Of a stretch of DNA of 64,000 bases, positions 8,291-16,877 are shown one piece after another. Origin of the DNA: Pelosinus fermentans DSM 17108 (GTDB lineage: Bacteria > Bacillota > Negativicutes > DSM-13327); assembly GCF_000271485.2 (NCBI RefSeq), contig NZ_AKVN02000001.1, positions 2,939,501-3,003,500 on the forward strand, given 5' to 3'. Within the stretch, counting starts at the first letter, position 1, and each line of letters starts with the position of its first letter. Under the pieces are notes generated by a model that saw only the letters and a list, made by a program, of their open reading frames with translations, had not been told where the DNA came from and searched no databases. The position numbers and the translations under genes are program-made.

Positions 8291-9634
8291 TTAACTAATT
8301 TTGTTGGATCTACGCCAGATCCCTAGCTTCTCGGCACCTTTAATTAACTCTTCACGAAAATTAGGATGAGCAATTTCAATAATCCTTTCTGCCCTCTCCC
8401 AAGTTGATCGTCCAGCCAAATTAGCCATTCCCCACTCTGTTACAAAATAATGAGCTTGTGTACGCGGGTCTGTTACTACTGCATTTGTGGGCAGATCTAC
8501 AACTATCCTCGATTTCATTAATCCAGTCTTTTTGTCAATGAAGGTAGAATTAAAACAAATAAAGCTTTTTCCCTCTTTGGACAAATAACCTCCGTTCAAA
8601 AAATCAAGCTGTCCGCCCGTACCGCTGATCTGACGAGAACCCGATGTTTCAGCTGTCACTTGTCCTAAAATGTCAACTTCAACACAACTATTAATGGTAA
8701 CAAGATTATCAATATTCGCCATTACATTTGGATCATTCGTATAGTCAATTGGATAGGAGGCTAATCCGCTGTTTCTATCAACCCAATCATATAATTCTTG
8801 ACTTCCGGCGCAAAAAGCCCAAGCACCTTTCCCTTTATCAACGTTTTTATATCGATTGGTAATTTTACCTGCTTTTGCCATTATCAGATAGGCATCCACT
8901 AACATTTCTGTGTGTATAGCCAAATCTTTTAGATCAGACTCAGCAATCATTTTACCCACCGCATTGGGTAACCCCCCCACACCCAATTGAATTGTAGATG
9001 CATTATTTATTTCTTTTATAATCAACTTAGCAATTTTCCTATCCGTATCTGTAGCTTCCGCAGATTGAATGACTGGTAAATCTGGATTACTACTTTCTAC
9101 TATGTAGTCAATATCACTAATGTGAATACAATTTTCTTGCCCTCCCAAAGCAATCGGTAATTTTTCATTCACCTCTAGTATAATAATTTTAGCTTTCTCA
9201 CAGATAGCCCTGGATGCAGAGTTCGTGAGAGAAAAATTGAAGTATCCATGTTTATCCATTGGGGCCACTGAAAACATTGCTACATCTACTTCTAAACTCT
9301 TACGATAAAATAATGGTTTATTGCGATAAATCATTGGTATATAGTTGCACAGACCTCGATCACTCAAATTTCTCTCATAGGGGCTAAAGTGCCAGCTATT
9401 ATAAAAGAAATGTTCTCTTTCATGATCGGCATTAACAATTTCTAAAGGCCTTAATGAAAAGCCTCCTCTTACCTTCACATTGACTAGTTCATTTTTTCGG
9501 GCTGCCAGCGCCTTGTCTAAAGCCACGGGTTGGGCTAATGTAAAATTATAATCAACCCAATCACCAGACTGAATGACTTTAACTGCTCTTTCTGCCGTAG
9601 TTAATTTAGTACGATACTCTTGTATGAAATTCAT
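8291..9634 (-). CDS. Acetyl-CoA hydrolase/transferase-family acyl-CoA:acetate CoA-transferase
   Basis: A 447-residue class I CoA-transferase of the Ach1/butyryl-CoA:acetate/4-hydroxybutyrate type. Visible signatures are IQLGVGGLPNAVG (CoA-binding glycine loop) and TAETSGSRQISGTGGQLDF, with the catalytic glutamate early in that stretch. GGAGGAAGCAA precedes the ATG. It lies 43 bp downstream of leucine dehydrogenase and 174 bp upstream of the oxidoreductase operon. That placement suggests it moves CoA from isobutyryl-, isovaleryl- or 2-methylbutyryl-CoA to acetate, conserving the thioester energy as acetyl-CoA for ATP synthesis. The exact acyl specificity cannot be read from sequence. Confidence 0.88.
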   Translation of the reverse strand: MNFIQEYRTKLTTAERAVKVIQSGDWVDYNFTLAQPVALDKALAARKNELVNVKVRGGFSLRPLEIVNADHEREHFFYNSWHFSPYERNLSDRGLCNYIPMIYRNKPLFYRKSLEVDVAMFSVAPMDKHGYFNFSLTNSASRAICEKAKIIILEVNEKLPIALGGQENCIHISDIDYIVESSNPDLPVIQSAEATDTDRKIAKLIIKEINNASTIQLGVGGLPNAVGKMIAESDLKDLAIHTEMLVDAYLIMAKAGKITNRYKNVDKGKGAWAFCAGSQELYDWVDRNSGLASYPIDYTNDPNVMANIDNLVTINSCVEVDILGQVTAETSGSRQISGTGGQLDFLNGGYLSKEGKSFICFNSTFIDKKTGLMKSRIVVDLPTNAVVTDPRTQAHYFVTEWGMANLAGRSTWERAERIIEIAHPNFREELIKGAEKLGIWRRSNKIS

Positions 9635-9677
9635 TTGCTTCCTCCATAAAATTTATTCCAGCCTGGTTTTTTAAGAA

Positions 9678-10760
9678 TCATCTTCTTGCGTGTGATAAAA
9701 AAGTACTGCGCACCTTTCCTAATGTATCGATCCGCCGCTCAGCTAAAATATCAGCGGCCTTATAAGTCGGTATATTATCCCGTTTTGAAATAGCAATAAT
9801 TTCTTCAATATTCCGATAAATGATTTCAACAGCTCTTAAGGCTCGTTCTTTATTGTAGTCACCATTCAATTCATCTGCTATATTAATTACCCCTCCAGCA
9901 TTGATAATATAATCAGGAGCATACAAGATCCCTTTACTGTGGAGTAGATCTCCATGCCGATTTTCTCCAAGTTGATTATTAGCGGCACCTGCAATAATAC
10001 GACACTTAAACTGCGGTATAGTATGGTCGTTAATGATTGCTCCAAGAGCTGTTGGAGTAAAAATATCACATTCTACACCATAGATAGCATCGGGATTTAC
10101 CGCTGTCGCTCCCAATTCTTTTACCACACGTTCCACATTCTGCTCATTAATATCAGCTACAATAAGATTCGCACCTTCTTGATGCAGATGTTTAGCCAGA
10201 TAATAACCCACATGACCAAGTCCTTGAAGTGCCACAGTCTTCCCTTTCAGCTGTTCACTTCCCCAAACCTCTTTAGCACAGGCCTGTATGCCTTTTAATA
10301 CTCCAAAAGCAGTGATTGGAGAAGGGTCGCCGCTGGATCCAGCTATCGCTCCTACGCCATTAACATGCTTGGTTTCCTGGCTCACAATGTCCATATCCTC
10401 TACACAGATCCCTACATCCTCCGCAGTGATGTAACGTCCATTGAGACTTTCAACAAATCGGCCGAAAGCTCTAAACAATGCCTCACTTTTATCTTTTCTT
10501 GGGTCGCCAATAATGACTGTTTTTCCTCCACCAAAATTAAGACCTGCTGCTGCATTTTTAAAAGTCATGCCACGCGCTAGTCGCAATGCATCGATAACAG
10601 CTTCTTCTTCACTGGTATAGGGCCACATTCGCGTCCCGCCCAATGCTGGCCCCAGCGTCGTATCATGAATCGCAATAATGGCCTTCAAACCGGATGCCTT
10701 ATCCTGGCAAAAGACAAGCTGCTCATAGTCATAATGCTCCATAGAATTTATAATTTCCAT
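9678..10760 (-). CDS. Leucine/valine dehydrogenase
   Basis: A 360-residue member of the Glu/Leu/Phe/Val dehydrogenase family. It deaminates branched-chain amino acids oxidatively to 2-oxoacids with NAD+. The substrate pocket PALGGTRMW, the catalytic region [14 protein letters not shown] and the NAD-binding [13 protein letters not shown] are all present. The length matches Bacillus leucine dehydrogenase and is much shorter than glutamate dehydrogenase. AAGGAGG lies before the ATG. It is the first gene of a unit that continues into the CoA-transferase and the 2-oxoacid:ferredoxin oxidoreductase, together a complete oxidative route from amino acid to acid. A sigma-54 promoter lies 54 bp upstream. 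Confidence 0.93.
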   Translation of the reverse strand: MEIINSMEHYDYEQLVFCQDKASGLKAIIAIHDTTLGPALGGTRMWPYTSEEEAVIDALRLARGMTFKNAAAGLNFGGGKTVIIGDPRKDKSEALFRAFGRFVESLNGRYITAEDVGICVEDMDIVSQETKHVNGVGAIAGSSGDPSPITAFGVLKGIQACAKEVWGSEQLKGKTVALQGLGHVGYYLAKHLHQEGANLIVADINEQNVERVVKELGATAVNPDAIYGVECDIFTPTALGAIINDHTIPQFKCRIIAGAANNQLGENRHGDLLHSKGILYAPDYIINAGGVINIADELNGDYNKERALRAVEIIYRNIEEIIAISKRDNIPTYKAADILAERRIDTLGKVRSTFLSHARR

Positions 10761-10813
10761 ACTGGTTCCTCCTTAGAATAATAATTTAAATTTTCTAACT
10801 TTTCCAAGTGAAT

Positions 10814-10830
10814 TGCAAGAAACATGCCAA
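10814..10830 (-). promoter_or_regulatory. Sigma-54 (-24/-12) promoter of the leucine dehydrogenase unit
   Basis: The minus strand reads TTGGCATGTTTCTTGCA. It has GG and GC elements at exactly the sigma-54 spacing and differs from the consensus TGGCACGN4TTGCA by one base in the -24 box. Transcription would start near 10803, about 43 bp before the ATG. It is nearly identical to the element before the lysine permease (46797-46813). Confidence 0.85.
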
Positions 10831-10905
10831 TCAGATTTAATTCATCCTTATAGCAAAATCACTATACATCAAAGCACAGGCCTGACCAATGGCTCTGCAA
10901 TATTT

Positions 10906-10935
10906 AGCATGCCTGCAAAATATTGCAGGCATGCT
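10906..10935. promoter_or_regulatory. Palindrome, candidate activator site for the leucine unit
   Basis: AGCATGCCTGCAA is followed by AATA and its exact inverse complement: 13-bp arms, 4-nt centre. The centre lies about 105 bp upstream of the -12 element, a normal distance for an enhancer-binding protein. An overlapping alternative pairing exists: CTGCAATATTT (10895-10905) with AAATATTGCAG (10918-10928). The likely binder is the activator at 3560-5317 (inference). Confidence 0.65.
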
Positions 10936-11068
10936 CTTGCAGATCCATAGCCAATACATCGCCTGTATTGCATCTTATCAATGGGAAATATTACGTTAAC
11001 CGCAGGGAACGAATATAGAGTATAATTTACTTAACTGACTAAAATCTATAATGAGTAAGGATGAATAA

Positions 11069-11776
11069 ATGAAAAGACAGCTACGATTGCCTCTTACGTT
11101 TATAGCTCTGCTGGTACTTGGCATGATCTTAACCTCTATGACAGCTAGTGCTGCTGCGTATGGTTTCCAGAGTCAGAAGATCGATGCAATTCGGGAATAT
11201 CAAAACAAAAAACCCCTCAAGAATAAAGTGATCGTTGTTGATCCTGGACATGGAGGCAGTGATGCTGGTGCTATCGGTCCTAACAATGTTGCCGAAAAAA
11301 ATGTTACTCTGGCAATTGCTCGCGATTTACGTGAATTACTTTCTGCCGGAGGAGCAACTGTCATTATGACTCGGACATCTGATCGGGATGTTGCCATAGA
11401 CGGATCTTCAGACATTGACGAACTGCAAGCTCGCGTCGATATCGCCAACCAGGCAAATGCTGACTTGTTTGTCAGCATTCACACCGATGCATTTGCTGAA
11501 CACGGAACTGGTACAACAACCTATTTCTGCCCAGGCAGTAACAGTGATCTTGCCCGTTTCGTTCAGGACAATATGGTGAGTCAGTTAAAGTTGTATGATC
11601 GAGGCTCTCAGCCAAGCGATTTTTATGTTCTCAAGAATACGAACATGCCAGCCATACTAACAGAAGCTGCTTTTATTTCTAATCCAAAAGAAGAAAAACT
11701 GCTTATCAATCGTGATTTTAATAAAAAGGTAGCTATGGGAATTTACAACGGGATTAAACAATATTTTATACAATAA
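11069..11776 (+). CDS. N-acetylmuramoyl-L-alanine amidase, CwlD-like
   Basis: A 235-residue Amidase_3 enzyme that cleaves the amide bond between muramic acid and the stem peptide. It has an N-terminal signal peptide ending around ASAAA. The zinc ligands and catalytic glutamate are in place: DPGHGG (His), NNVAEKN (Glu), SIHTDA (His) and TEAAFISN (Glu). There is no separate cell-wall-binding domain, which together with the length resembles CwlD, the sporulation amidase that helps make muramic-delta-lactam in spore cortex. A general cell-wall amidase is the alternative. A modest AAGGATG Shine-Dalgarno precedes the ATG. The gene is monocistronic. Confidence 0.88.
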   Translation: MKRQLRLPLTFIALLVLGMILTSMTASAAAYGFQSQKIDAIREYQNKKPLKNKVIVVDPGHGGSDAGAIGPNNVAEKNVTLAIARDLRELLSAGGATVIMTRTSDRDVAIDGSSDIDELQARVDIANQANADLFVSIHTDAFAEHGTGTTTYFCPGSNSDLARFVQDNMVSQLKLYDRGSQPSDFYVLKNTNMPAILTEAAFISNPKEEKLLINRDFNKKVAMGIYNGIKQYFIQ

Positions 11777-11806
11777 AAAGGAACTTTAATAAGTTCCTTT
11801 TTATTG
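11772..11806. terminator. Bidirectional terminator between the amidase and RND pump genes
   Basis: AAAAAGGAACTT and AAGTTCCTTTTT pair around a short AATA loop, with A- and T-runs on both sides. It serves the convergent genes ending at 11776 (+) and 11822 (-). Confidence 0.88.
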
Positions 11807-11821
11807 TATCGGAAGGGGAAA

Positions 11822-14800
11822 TTAGTTTTCTGATCTTGAATGTTTGATCCAATTCGAAAGAAGACTCAGCCTCTTCATAAAATTGATAGGATGGTTCTGA
11901 AAGAATAGAAAAATAATCGGAATAATAAGCAGCGTAAACACGGTTGAACTTAATAAACCGCCAATTAGAACCCATGCCATACTGACTCTTGTCTCCGAGC
12001 CTTCTGTTAATGCTAATGCTGTGGGCAGCATACCAACAACCATGGTAATGGTCGTCATTAAAATTGGTTTTAATCTTGTTTTACCGGCTTCAATGATAGC
12101 ATCAAAAGCCCCAACGCCTCGCTCCATTAGCGTTATTGTATAATCCAGGAGCAAGGTTCCATTTTTGGCAACCAAACCATCCATGACCAATATACCAATG
12201 AGAGAGTATAGATTGATGGTATTATTGGTAATCAGTAAGAATAACAGCGATCCTATCATCCCTAGCGGAAGAGAAAACATACGAATAAATGGAGTTAAAA
12301 GCGACTCGTATAGAACAGCTAGCAACATGTAAACTAATATAAGGGATAAGCCTAGTGCTTGAAACATTTGTCCAAAGGTATCACTCATACTATTTGCCTG
12401 GCCCGTATAGCGATAGCTAATACCGGTACCTAGATCTTTGGGGGTCAGTTTCTTTGTAATCTCTTGCAATACTTCATTTAAAGGGCGATCGGTTATATTG
12501 GCTTGTATTGTTATGGAACGCTGCTTATCTACCCGCTGCAGCATGACTGGCCCTGTACCTTCACGTAGAACAGCAATGTCTCCTAAGGATATTTGATGGT
12601 TGCCAGCCATAATCGGCAGTGACCGAATGTCCTGCATTGCAAAACCATCACTTCCTTTAATGCGAACTGTAATATCTGTATCTTGACCATCGTTAAATGG
12701 ATCATTGGCATACACACCAGCCTGTTGTCCAGCAATTGCAGCATGAAAAACATTGGCAACTTCAGCTACTGAACTATTATAAAAATTTAATCTGTCACGA
12801 TCAATCGTCATTTGGATTTCAGGCATCCCCTCTGTATAAGAACTACGGATGTCTTTTATTCCCTCTATTTGCGAAAGGATGCTTTGGGTTTGATAAGAAG
12901 ACGCAACTAAATTATCCATATTAGAGCCCAGTAATTGTATTTGTATGGGAGCCCCGCCCCCTCCTCCTCCGCCTGAAACTCCAGCTACGGAAGATTGTGA
13001 TTCATTCACTCTTACAATGACGTTGGGGAAATTTTGCTTTGCATAGGCTCGTACTTGATCAGTAATTTGCCAAACTGTCCGGTCACGCTCTTTGCGATCA
13101 ACCAATTGCACACTAAGAGAACCATTGTTACTGGAAGGTCTGCCCGTACTGGACAGATAATTTGTTACTTCAGGAATGGTTGATAAATATTCTTCTAATT
13201 CTTTTACGACAAGATCTGACTGCTGAATGTTTTGGCCGACAGGCAGCTCTACTGAAACACGAAAACTGCCTTCATCTGTGCGGGGCATATATTCTGAACC
13301 AATAACCCCTAAGGGAATTAAGGAAATCGTTACAAAGAATAAAATCAGCACACTGGCAATGACTTTTTTACTATTACGTAAGCCCCAGCGTAAAACCGTC
13401 TCATATCTAGTAATTGCACCTTGTTCCATTCGATCCATAAAATTCCAGACTACACCGCGAGGCTCGGTCAATCCCCCCTTAAAAAGGCGCGAAGCAAGCA
13501 TTGGGGTAAGGGTGAAAGATACAAGCATAGAAAATAAAGTGGCAAAAACAATTGTTAAGCCGAATTGGCGAAAAAATTGGCCCGTCATTCCTGTCATAAA
13601 TGCGATCGGCATAAATACAACAACATCACAGAGTGTAATAGCAATCGCTGCCATACCAATCTCATTACGGCCATCTTCAGCCGCACTGACTGCATCTTTG
13701 CCCATTTTTAAGTGACGATGGATGTTTTCGAGTACAACAATAGAATCATCGACTAAAACACCAATGCAAAGAGCCATTCCCATTAACGACATCATATTGA
13801 AGGAAAACCCTGCAATATACATGATGAAAAATGTAGATATCATCGATGTAGGAATGGCAATTATTACGGCAATTGTAGATCGCCAGCCACGCAGAAAAAG
13901 ATAGAGTATAAGCCCCGTAGTAAGTAAGCCTTCTATCAGGCTTCCAAAAGTATTATGTAAAGAATTGGTAACATATTTTGATGCATCTGTAACAACTGTA
14001 AATGTATAATCCGGATATTCTGTACGCAGTGTTTCCAATTGCTGTAGAGTAGATGTTACCGTATCGACAAGACTGGCATCACTATTTTTATAAACCGATA
14101 ATGAAACTGCATCTGAGCCATTTACACGGCTATAACGACTGACTCGCTTATCTTTTTCTTGAATGGTTGCAACATCTTTCAATTGTACAGGAATGCTATC
14201 CCCATTGGTTACTTGCAACTTGGTGATTTCATCAGGGGTTTTATATTGAGCAAGCAAACGTACATCAGCTTGTGTCTTATCATTGAACACGCTGCCAGAC
14301 GGCAGCAGGGTATTTTCACTTTTTATTTTGCTTACAATCTGGTTAATTGCAACATTGTAGAAACGAAGCTTATCTTTATCCAGCTCCACAGAAATTTCTT
14401 TATCTCTGCCACCATACAATTCAACTTCAGAAACCCCATCCCCTCGCTGCAAACGTTCTTTAAAAACAGAATCAGCTTTGGTGTAAATTTCAGCTAAAGG
14501 CTGATTGGATGTCACTGCAATTTCTAAAATCGTAGTAGCATTTATATCTCGTTTTACAACAACTGGTTCATCAACCCCATCTGGCAAACTTCGTCGTACC
14601 AAGTTCACCTGCTTTGTAGCATCAATAGAGGCAATATCTGCGTTTGCTGTGAAATCAAATTCTAATACAATATTAGCATTTTCTGGCCTGGCAGTAGATG
14701 TCATATGTTTTAAATGGGCAACGGAAGACAGCGAATCCTCTAGGGGCTTAATAACTTGTTGCTCCATTTCTTCTGTTCCTGCACCATCATAATGAACAGA

Positions 14801-14941
14801 AACAGTAACATAAGGAGTATTAAGGGCTGGCAGCAGTTCAACGCTAATACTCTGAAGACTATATAAACCAAGTACAACAAAGAATAAAATTATCATCGTA
14901 ATGCCAATTGGTTTTTGTATGGATAATTTTGTAATATTCAA
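11822..14941 (-). CDS. RND efflux pump, inner-membrane transporter
   Basis: A 1039-residue AcrB/MdtB-type HAE-RND permease. It has the expected two-fold design of TM1, a large periplasmic loop, TM2-7, a second loop and TM8-12. The proton-relay aspartates are present in TM4 (GVLVDDSIVVLENI). A glycine-rich loop (SGGGGGGGAP) lies in the second periplasmic domain. It pumps hydrophobic compounds or metals out by proton antiport as a trimer with the adaptor encoded 24 bp upstream. An RND pump implies an outer membrane, the best single sign here that the host is a diderm Firmicute. No TolC-like channel gene is in the window. Substrate cannot be inferred. Confidence 0.95.
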   Translation of the reverse strand: MNITKLSIQKPIGITMIILFFVVLGLYSLQSISVELLPALNTPYVTVSVHYDGAGTEEMEQQVIKPLEDSLSSVAHLKHMTSTARPENANIVLEFDFTANADIASIDATKQVNLVRRSLPDGVDEPVVVKRDINATTILEIAVTSNQPLAEIYTKADSVFKERLQRGDGVSEVELYGGRDKEISVELDKDKLRFYNVAINQIVSKIKSENTLLPSGSVFNDKTQADVRLLAQYKTPDEITKLQVTNGDSIPVQLKDVATIQEKDKRVSRYSRVNGSDAVSLSVYKNSDASLVDTVTSTLQQLETLRTEYPDYTFTVVTDASKYVTNSLHNTFGSLIEGLLTTGLILYLFLRGWRSTIAVIIAIPTSMISTFFIMYIAGFSFNMMSLMGMALCIGVLVDDSIVVLENIHRHLKMGKDAVSAAEDGRNEIGMAAIAITLCDVVVFMPIAFMTGMTGQFFRQFGLTIVFATLFSMLVSFTLTPMLASRLFKGGLTEPRGVVWNFMDRMEQGAITRYETVLRWGLRNSKKVIASVLILFFVTISLIPLGVIGSEYMPRTDEGSFRVSVELPVGQNIQQSDLVVKELEEYLSTIPEVTNYLSSTGRPSSNNGSLSVQLVDRKERDRTVWQITDQVRAYAKQNFPNVIVRVNESQSSVAGVSGGGGGGGAPIQIQLLGSNMDNLVASSYQTQSILSQIEGIKDIRSSYTEGMPEIQMTIDRDRLNFYNSSVAEVANVFHAAIAGQQAGVYANDPFNDGQDTDITVRIKGSDGFAMQDIRSLPIMAGNHQISLGDIAVLREGTGPVMLQRVDKQRSITIQANITDRPLNEVLQEITKKLTPKDLGTGISYRYTGQANSMSDTFGQMFQALGLSLILVYMLLAVLYESLLTPFIRMFSLPLGMIGSLLFLLITNNTINLYSLIGILVMDGLVAKNGTLLLDYTITLMERGVGAFDAIIEAGKTRLKPILMTTITMVVGMLPTALALTEGSETRVSMAWVLIGGLLSSTVFTLLIIPIIFLFFQNHPINFMKRLSLLSNWIKHSRSEN

Positions 14942-14965
14942 AATAACACTTCCTATCTGATTCGA

Positions 14966-16204
14966 CTATTCTGCAAGATTATTTGGTGTAATAGCAGTAC
15001 CTGTTTTGAGTTTTGCTAAATTACTAACAGCAATTGTCTCGCCCTCTTGCATGCCGCTGATAATTTCAATGCTCTTATCATTACGTAAACCTAATTGTAC
15101 GATGCGTTCTTCCACTTGATTGCTGCTGTTCACAACAAAAATGCGATCTTTACCATTTAAGGACAAAACAGCTTCTTTTGGCACGAATAAGGTCTGTGAC
15201 CTTAGGATTGTATTAATCTTGGTACGGGCAAACATTCCGCTTCGAATACTGTCTTCAGGCTTGTCAAGGATCATCCGAATGGTGAAGGCTTGCGTTTTAC
15301 TATCTATGGATGGGCTGATGTAAATAATCTTTCCAGTAAATGACTTACCCAAAGATTCAATCTCAATAGTCGTAGGTAAGCCTAGAACCACTTGCCCGAT
15401 ATCTTGCTCTGATACGGAGCAGTCTATATAGATATTACTATTATCAACAATAGATAAAACGATCTGACCAGCTGATACGATGTTGCCTACTTCTGCCTGC
15501 CGGAAACCAATCATCCCGGATCGAGGTGCTCGCAGAGTAAGGTCATCTTTTTGATTCTTTAATGCATCAATAACACTTTGTGCTTTATCTCGACTGGCTC
15601 TTTTTGATTCAACTGAAGCTGCACTTCCTGACATGAGCTGTTTTGACCAGGATTCCATAACTGATTTGGATGAAATCAGCTGCTGTTCTGCATTATCAAG
15701 TACTTCTTTTGAAATAGCCCCTTGAGAATATAAAAGTTTATATCTTTCATATGTAGTTACACTGTGCTGATAATCCGATTGTGCTTTTTGGTAATTTGCC
15801 TCAAAAGCAGCGTTACTTTCAATAGCATCTGCATTCGCCTGGCGAAAACTTGCATTATTCTCCTCTATAGAAATATCAATATCACTGCTGTCTTGACTCA
15901 ATAATACTTGCCCCGGCGTGACATGCTGTCCTAGCTGAACATTGATCTGAGTAATTTTCCCTGTATATTTTGCAGCAATATCAACTTGGGATTCAGGCAC
16001 CGTTTGCCCTGTTAAGTCAATTGTCTTAGTCATATCTTTGCGCTGAATCGTCAAAACATCAACTAGCGGTTTCGTATCTTCGGAATGTTGTCCCTTGGCT
16101 GTATTTTTCGAATAAAGTCCTTGATAAGCTGAAAACAATAACGAAAAAGCTGTAATTGCAATAATAGCTACTATTTTTTTATTATTTGCTAAACGTTGTG
16201 CCAC
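14966..16204 (-). CDS. RND efflux periplasmic adaptor (HlyD/MFP family)
   Basis: The membrane fusion protein that links the RND pump to an outer-membrane channel. It has an N-terminal signal/anchor (IVAIIAITAFSLLFSAY). The paired lipoyl half-motifs are seen at QINVQLGQHVTPGQVLLSQD and LTLRAPRSGMIGFRQAEVG, with an alpha-hairpin region of about 100 residues between them. The beta-barrel and membrane-proximal domains follow. The frame opens with a GTG at 16213, but that codon overlaps the GGAGA Shine-Dalgarno. The GTG at 16204 is eight bases away and is preferred. It is the first gene of the two-gene pump operon. Confidence 0.92.
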   Translation of the reverse strand: MAQRLANNKKIVAIIAITAFSLLFSAYQGLYSKNTAKGQHSEDTKPLVDVLTIQRKDMTKTIDLTGQTVPESQVDIAAKYTGKITQINVQLGQHVTPGQVLLSQDSSDIDISIEENNASFRQANADAIESNAAFEANYQKAQSDYQHSVTTYERYKLLYSQGAISKEVLDNAEQQLISSKSVMESWSKQLMSGSAASVESKRASRDKAQSVIDALKNQKDDLTLRAPRSGMIGFRQAEVGNIVSAGQIVLSIVDNSNIYIDCSVSEQDIGQVVLGLPTTIEIESLGKSFTGKIIYISPSIDSKTQAFTIRMILDKPEDSIRSGMFARTKINTILRSQTLFVPKEAVLSLNGKDRIFVVNSSNQVEERIVQLGLRNDKSIEIISGMQEGETIAVSNLAKLKTGTAITPNNLAE

Positions 16205-16298
16205 TTGTTTCACTCTCCTGTGAATTCTTTTCTACATTAAAAAATACAGTGATCATAAATGCAATAATTTGTAGTTTTTTTCGCATGAAGCCTCAAGT

Positions 16299-16352
16299 AA
16301 TATAATAACAGAGTAATAGTTGCACATACAACTATTACTCTGTTATTATATT
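16299..16352. repeat. Perfect inverted repeat, 24-bp arms, 6-nt loop
   Basis: The arm at 16299-16322 (starting AATATAATAACAGAG) is exactly inverted at 16329-16352 around CACATA. It lies about 95 bp upstream of the pump operon start, where no gene ends on either strand. A terminator role is therefore unlikely; an operator, an RNA hairpin in the leader or a small element remnant are options. Confidence 0.85.
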
Positions 16353-16623
16353 TAAGCCTTTGAGACCTCATTTCATTTTAATTGTAAGCATAACATGAAA
16401 ATGTGACAAAACTATGACAAGTGTTTTGAACAGCTGCCGGGTAAAAACTTTTTAGTTACGCTGCTAAAAGTTTCTCAAACTAGATAAAACTGCAGTTTCA
16501 AGATTTTCTTATATTGGTTAGCACATCCGGTTTGTGAAACATAAACTATAGCAATGCTAAGAAGCTTTTCTGCCTATTATTGTTCCTTATACGTATCAGT
16601 TATGTGAAAGTCAAAGGAGGTTA
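16353..16623. other. Intergenic stretch with little recognisable content
   Basis: Together with the repeat just before it, this makes about 420 bp without a gene between the divergent pump operon and the small gene at 16624. A weaker hairpin (AAACTTTTTAG / CTAAAAGTTT, 16445-16474) is present. I see no riboswitch, convincing promoter or reading frame. Confidence 0.5.
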
Positions 16624-16827
16624 ATGATTCGTATGAACGATATCATTATTTTGAATGGATCTGACCCTGCTGGTGAAATCATATTAAATAAAAATAAAGT
16701 ATACCGAGGCATTAATAAAGATTTCGTAGTAGAATATACTATTATTTATTATATATGCTTACAAAATGATTTATTGGGACGTTATATTATCAATACCAAA
16801 ATTGCAGATGATTTTCTTTTGAAGTGA
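16624..16827 (+). CDS. Small protein of unknown function
   Basis: A 67-residue frame whose ATG follows AAAGGAGGTTA, a near-perfect Shine-Dalgarno that makes translation likely. The product is rich in Ile, Asn and Asp (MNDIIILNGSDPAGEIILN) with a YTIIYYICLQND stretch, too short and polar to be an obvious membrane span. I do not recognise a family. The gene converges on the acyl-CoA synthetase gene and stands alone. The strong ribosome site is the main support. Confidence 0.55.
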   Translation: MIRMNDIIILNGSDPAGEIILNKNKVYRGINKDFVVEYTIIYYICLQNDLLGRYIINTKIADDFLLK

Positions 16828-16844
16828 TGTTTAACTAACAAATT

Positions 16845-16877
16845 GAAAAAAGACAGGGATGCGCTCAGCGTATCCCT
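16845..16877 (-). terminator. Terminator of the acyl-CoA synthetase gene
   Basis: The stem AGGGATACGC / GCGCATCCCT overlaps the stop codon of the gene ending at 16865. It is followed on the minus strand by GTCTTTTTTC. Confidence 0.8.

Noticed and set aside
13227-13904. Plus-strand frames of 162 and 60 codons opposite the RND transporter
   Set aside because: Long antisense frames arise easily opposite a 3-kb membrane protein gene; no ribosome site or recognisable domain.
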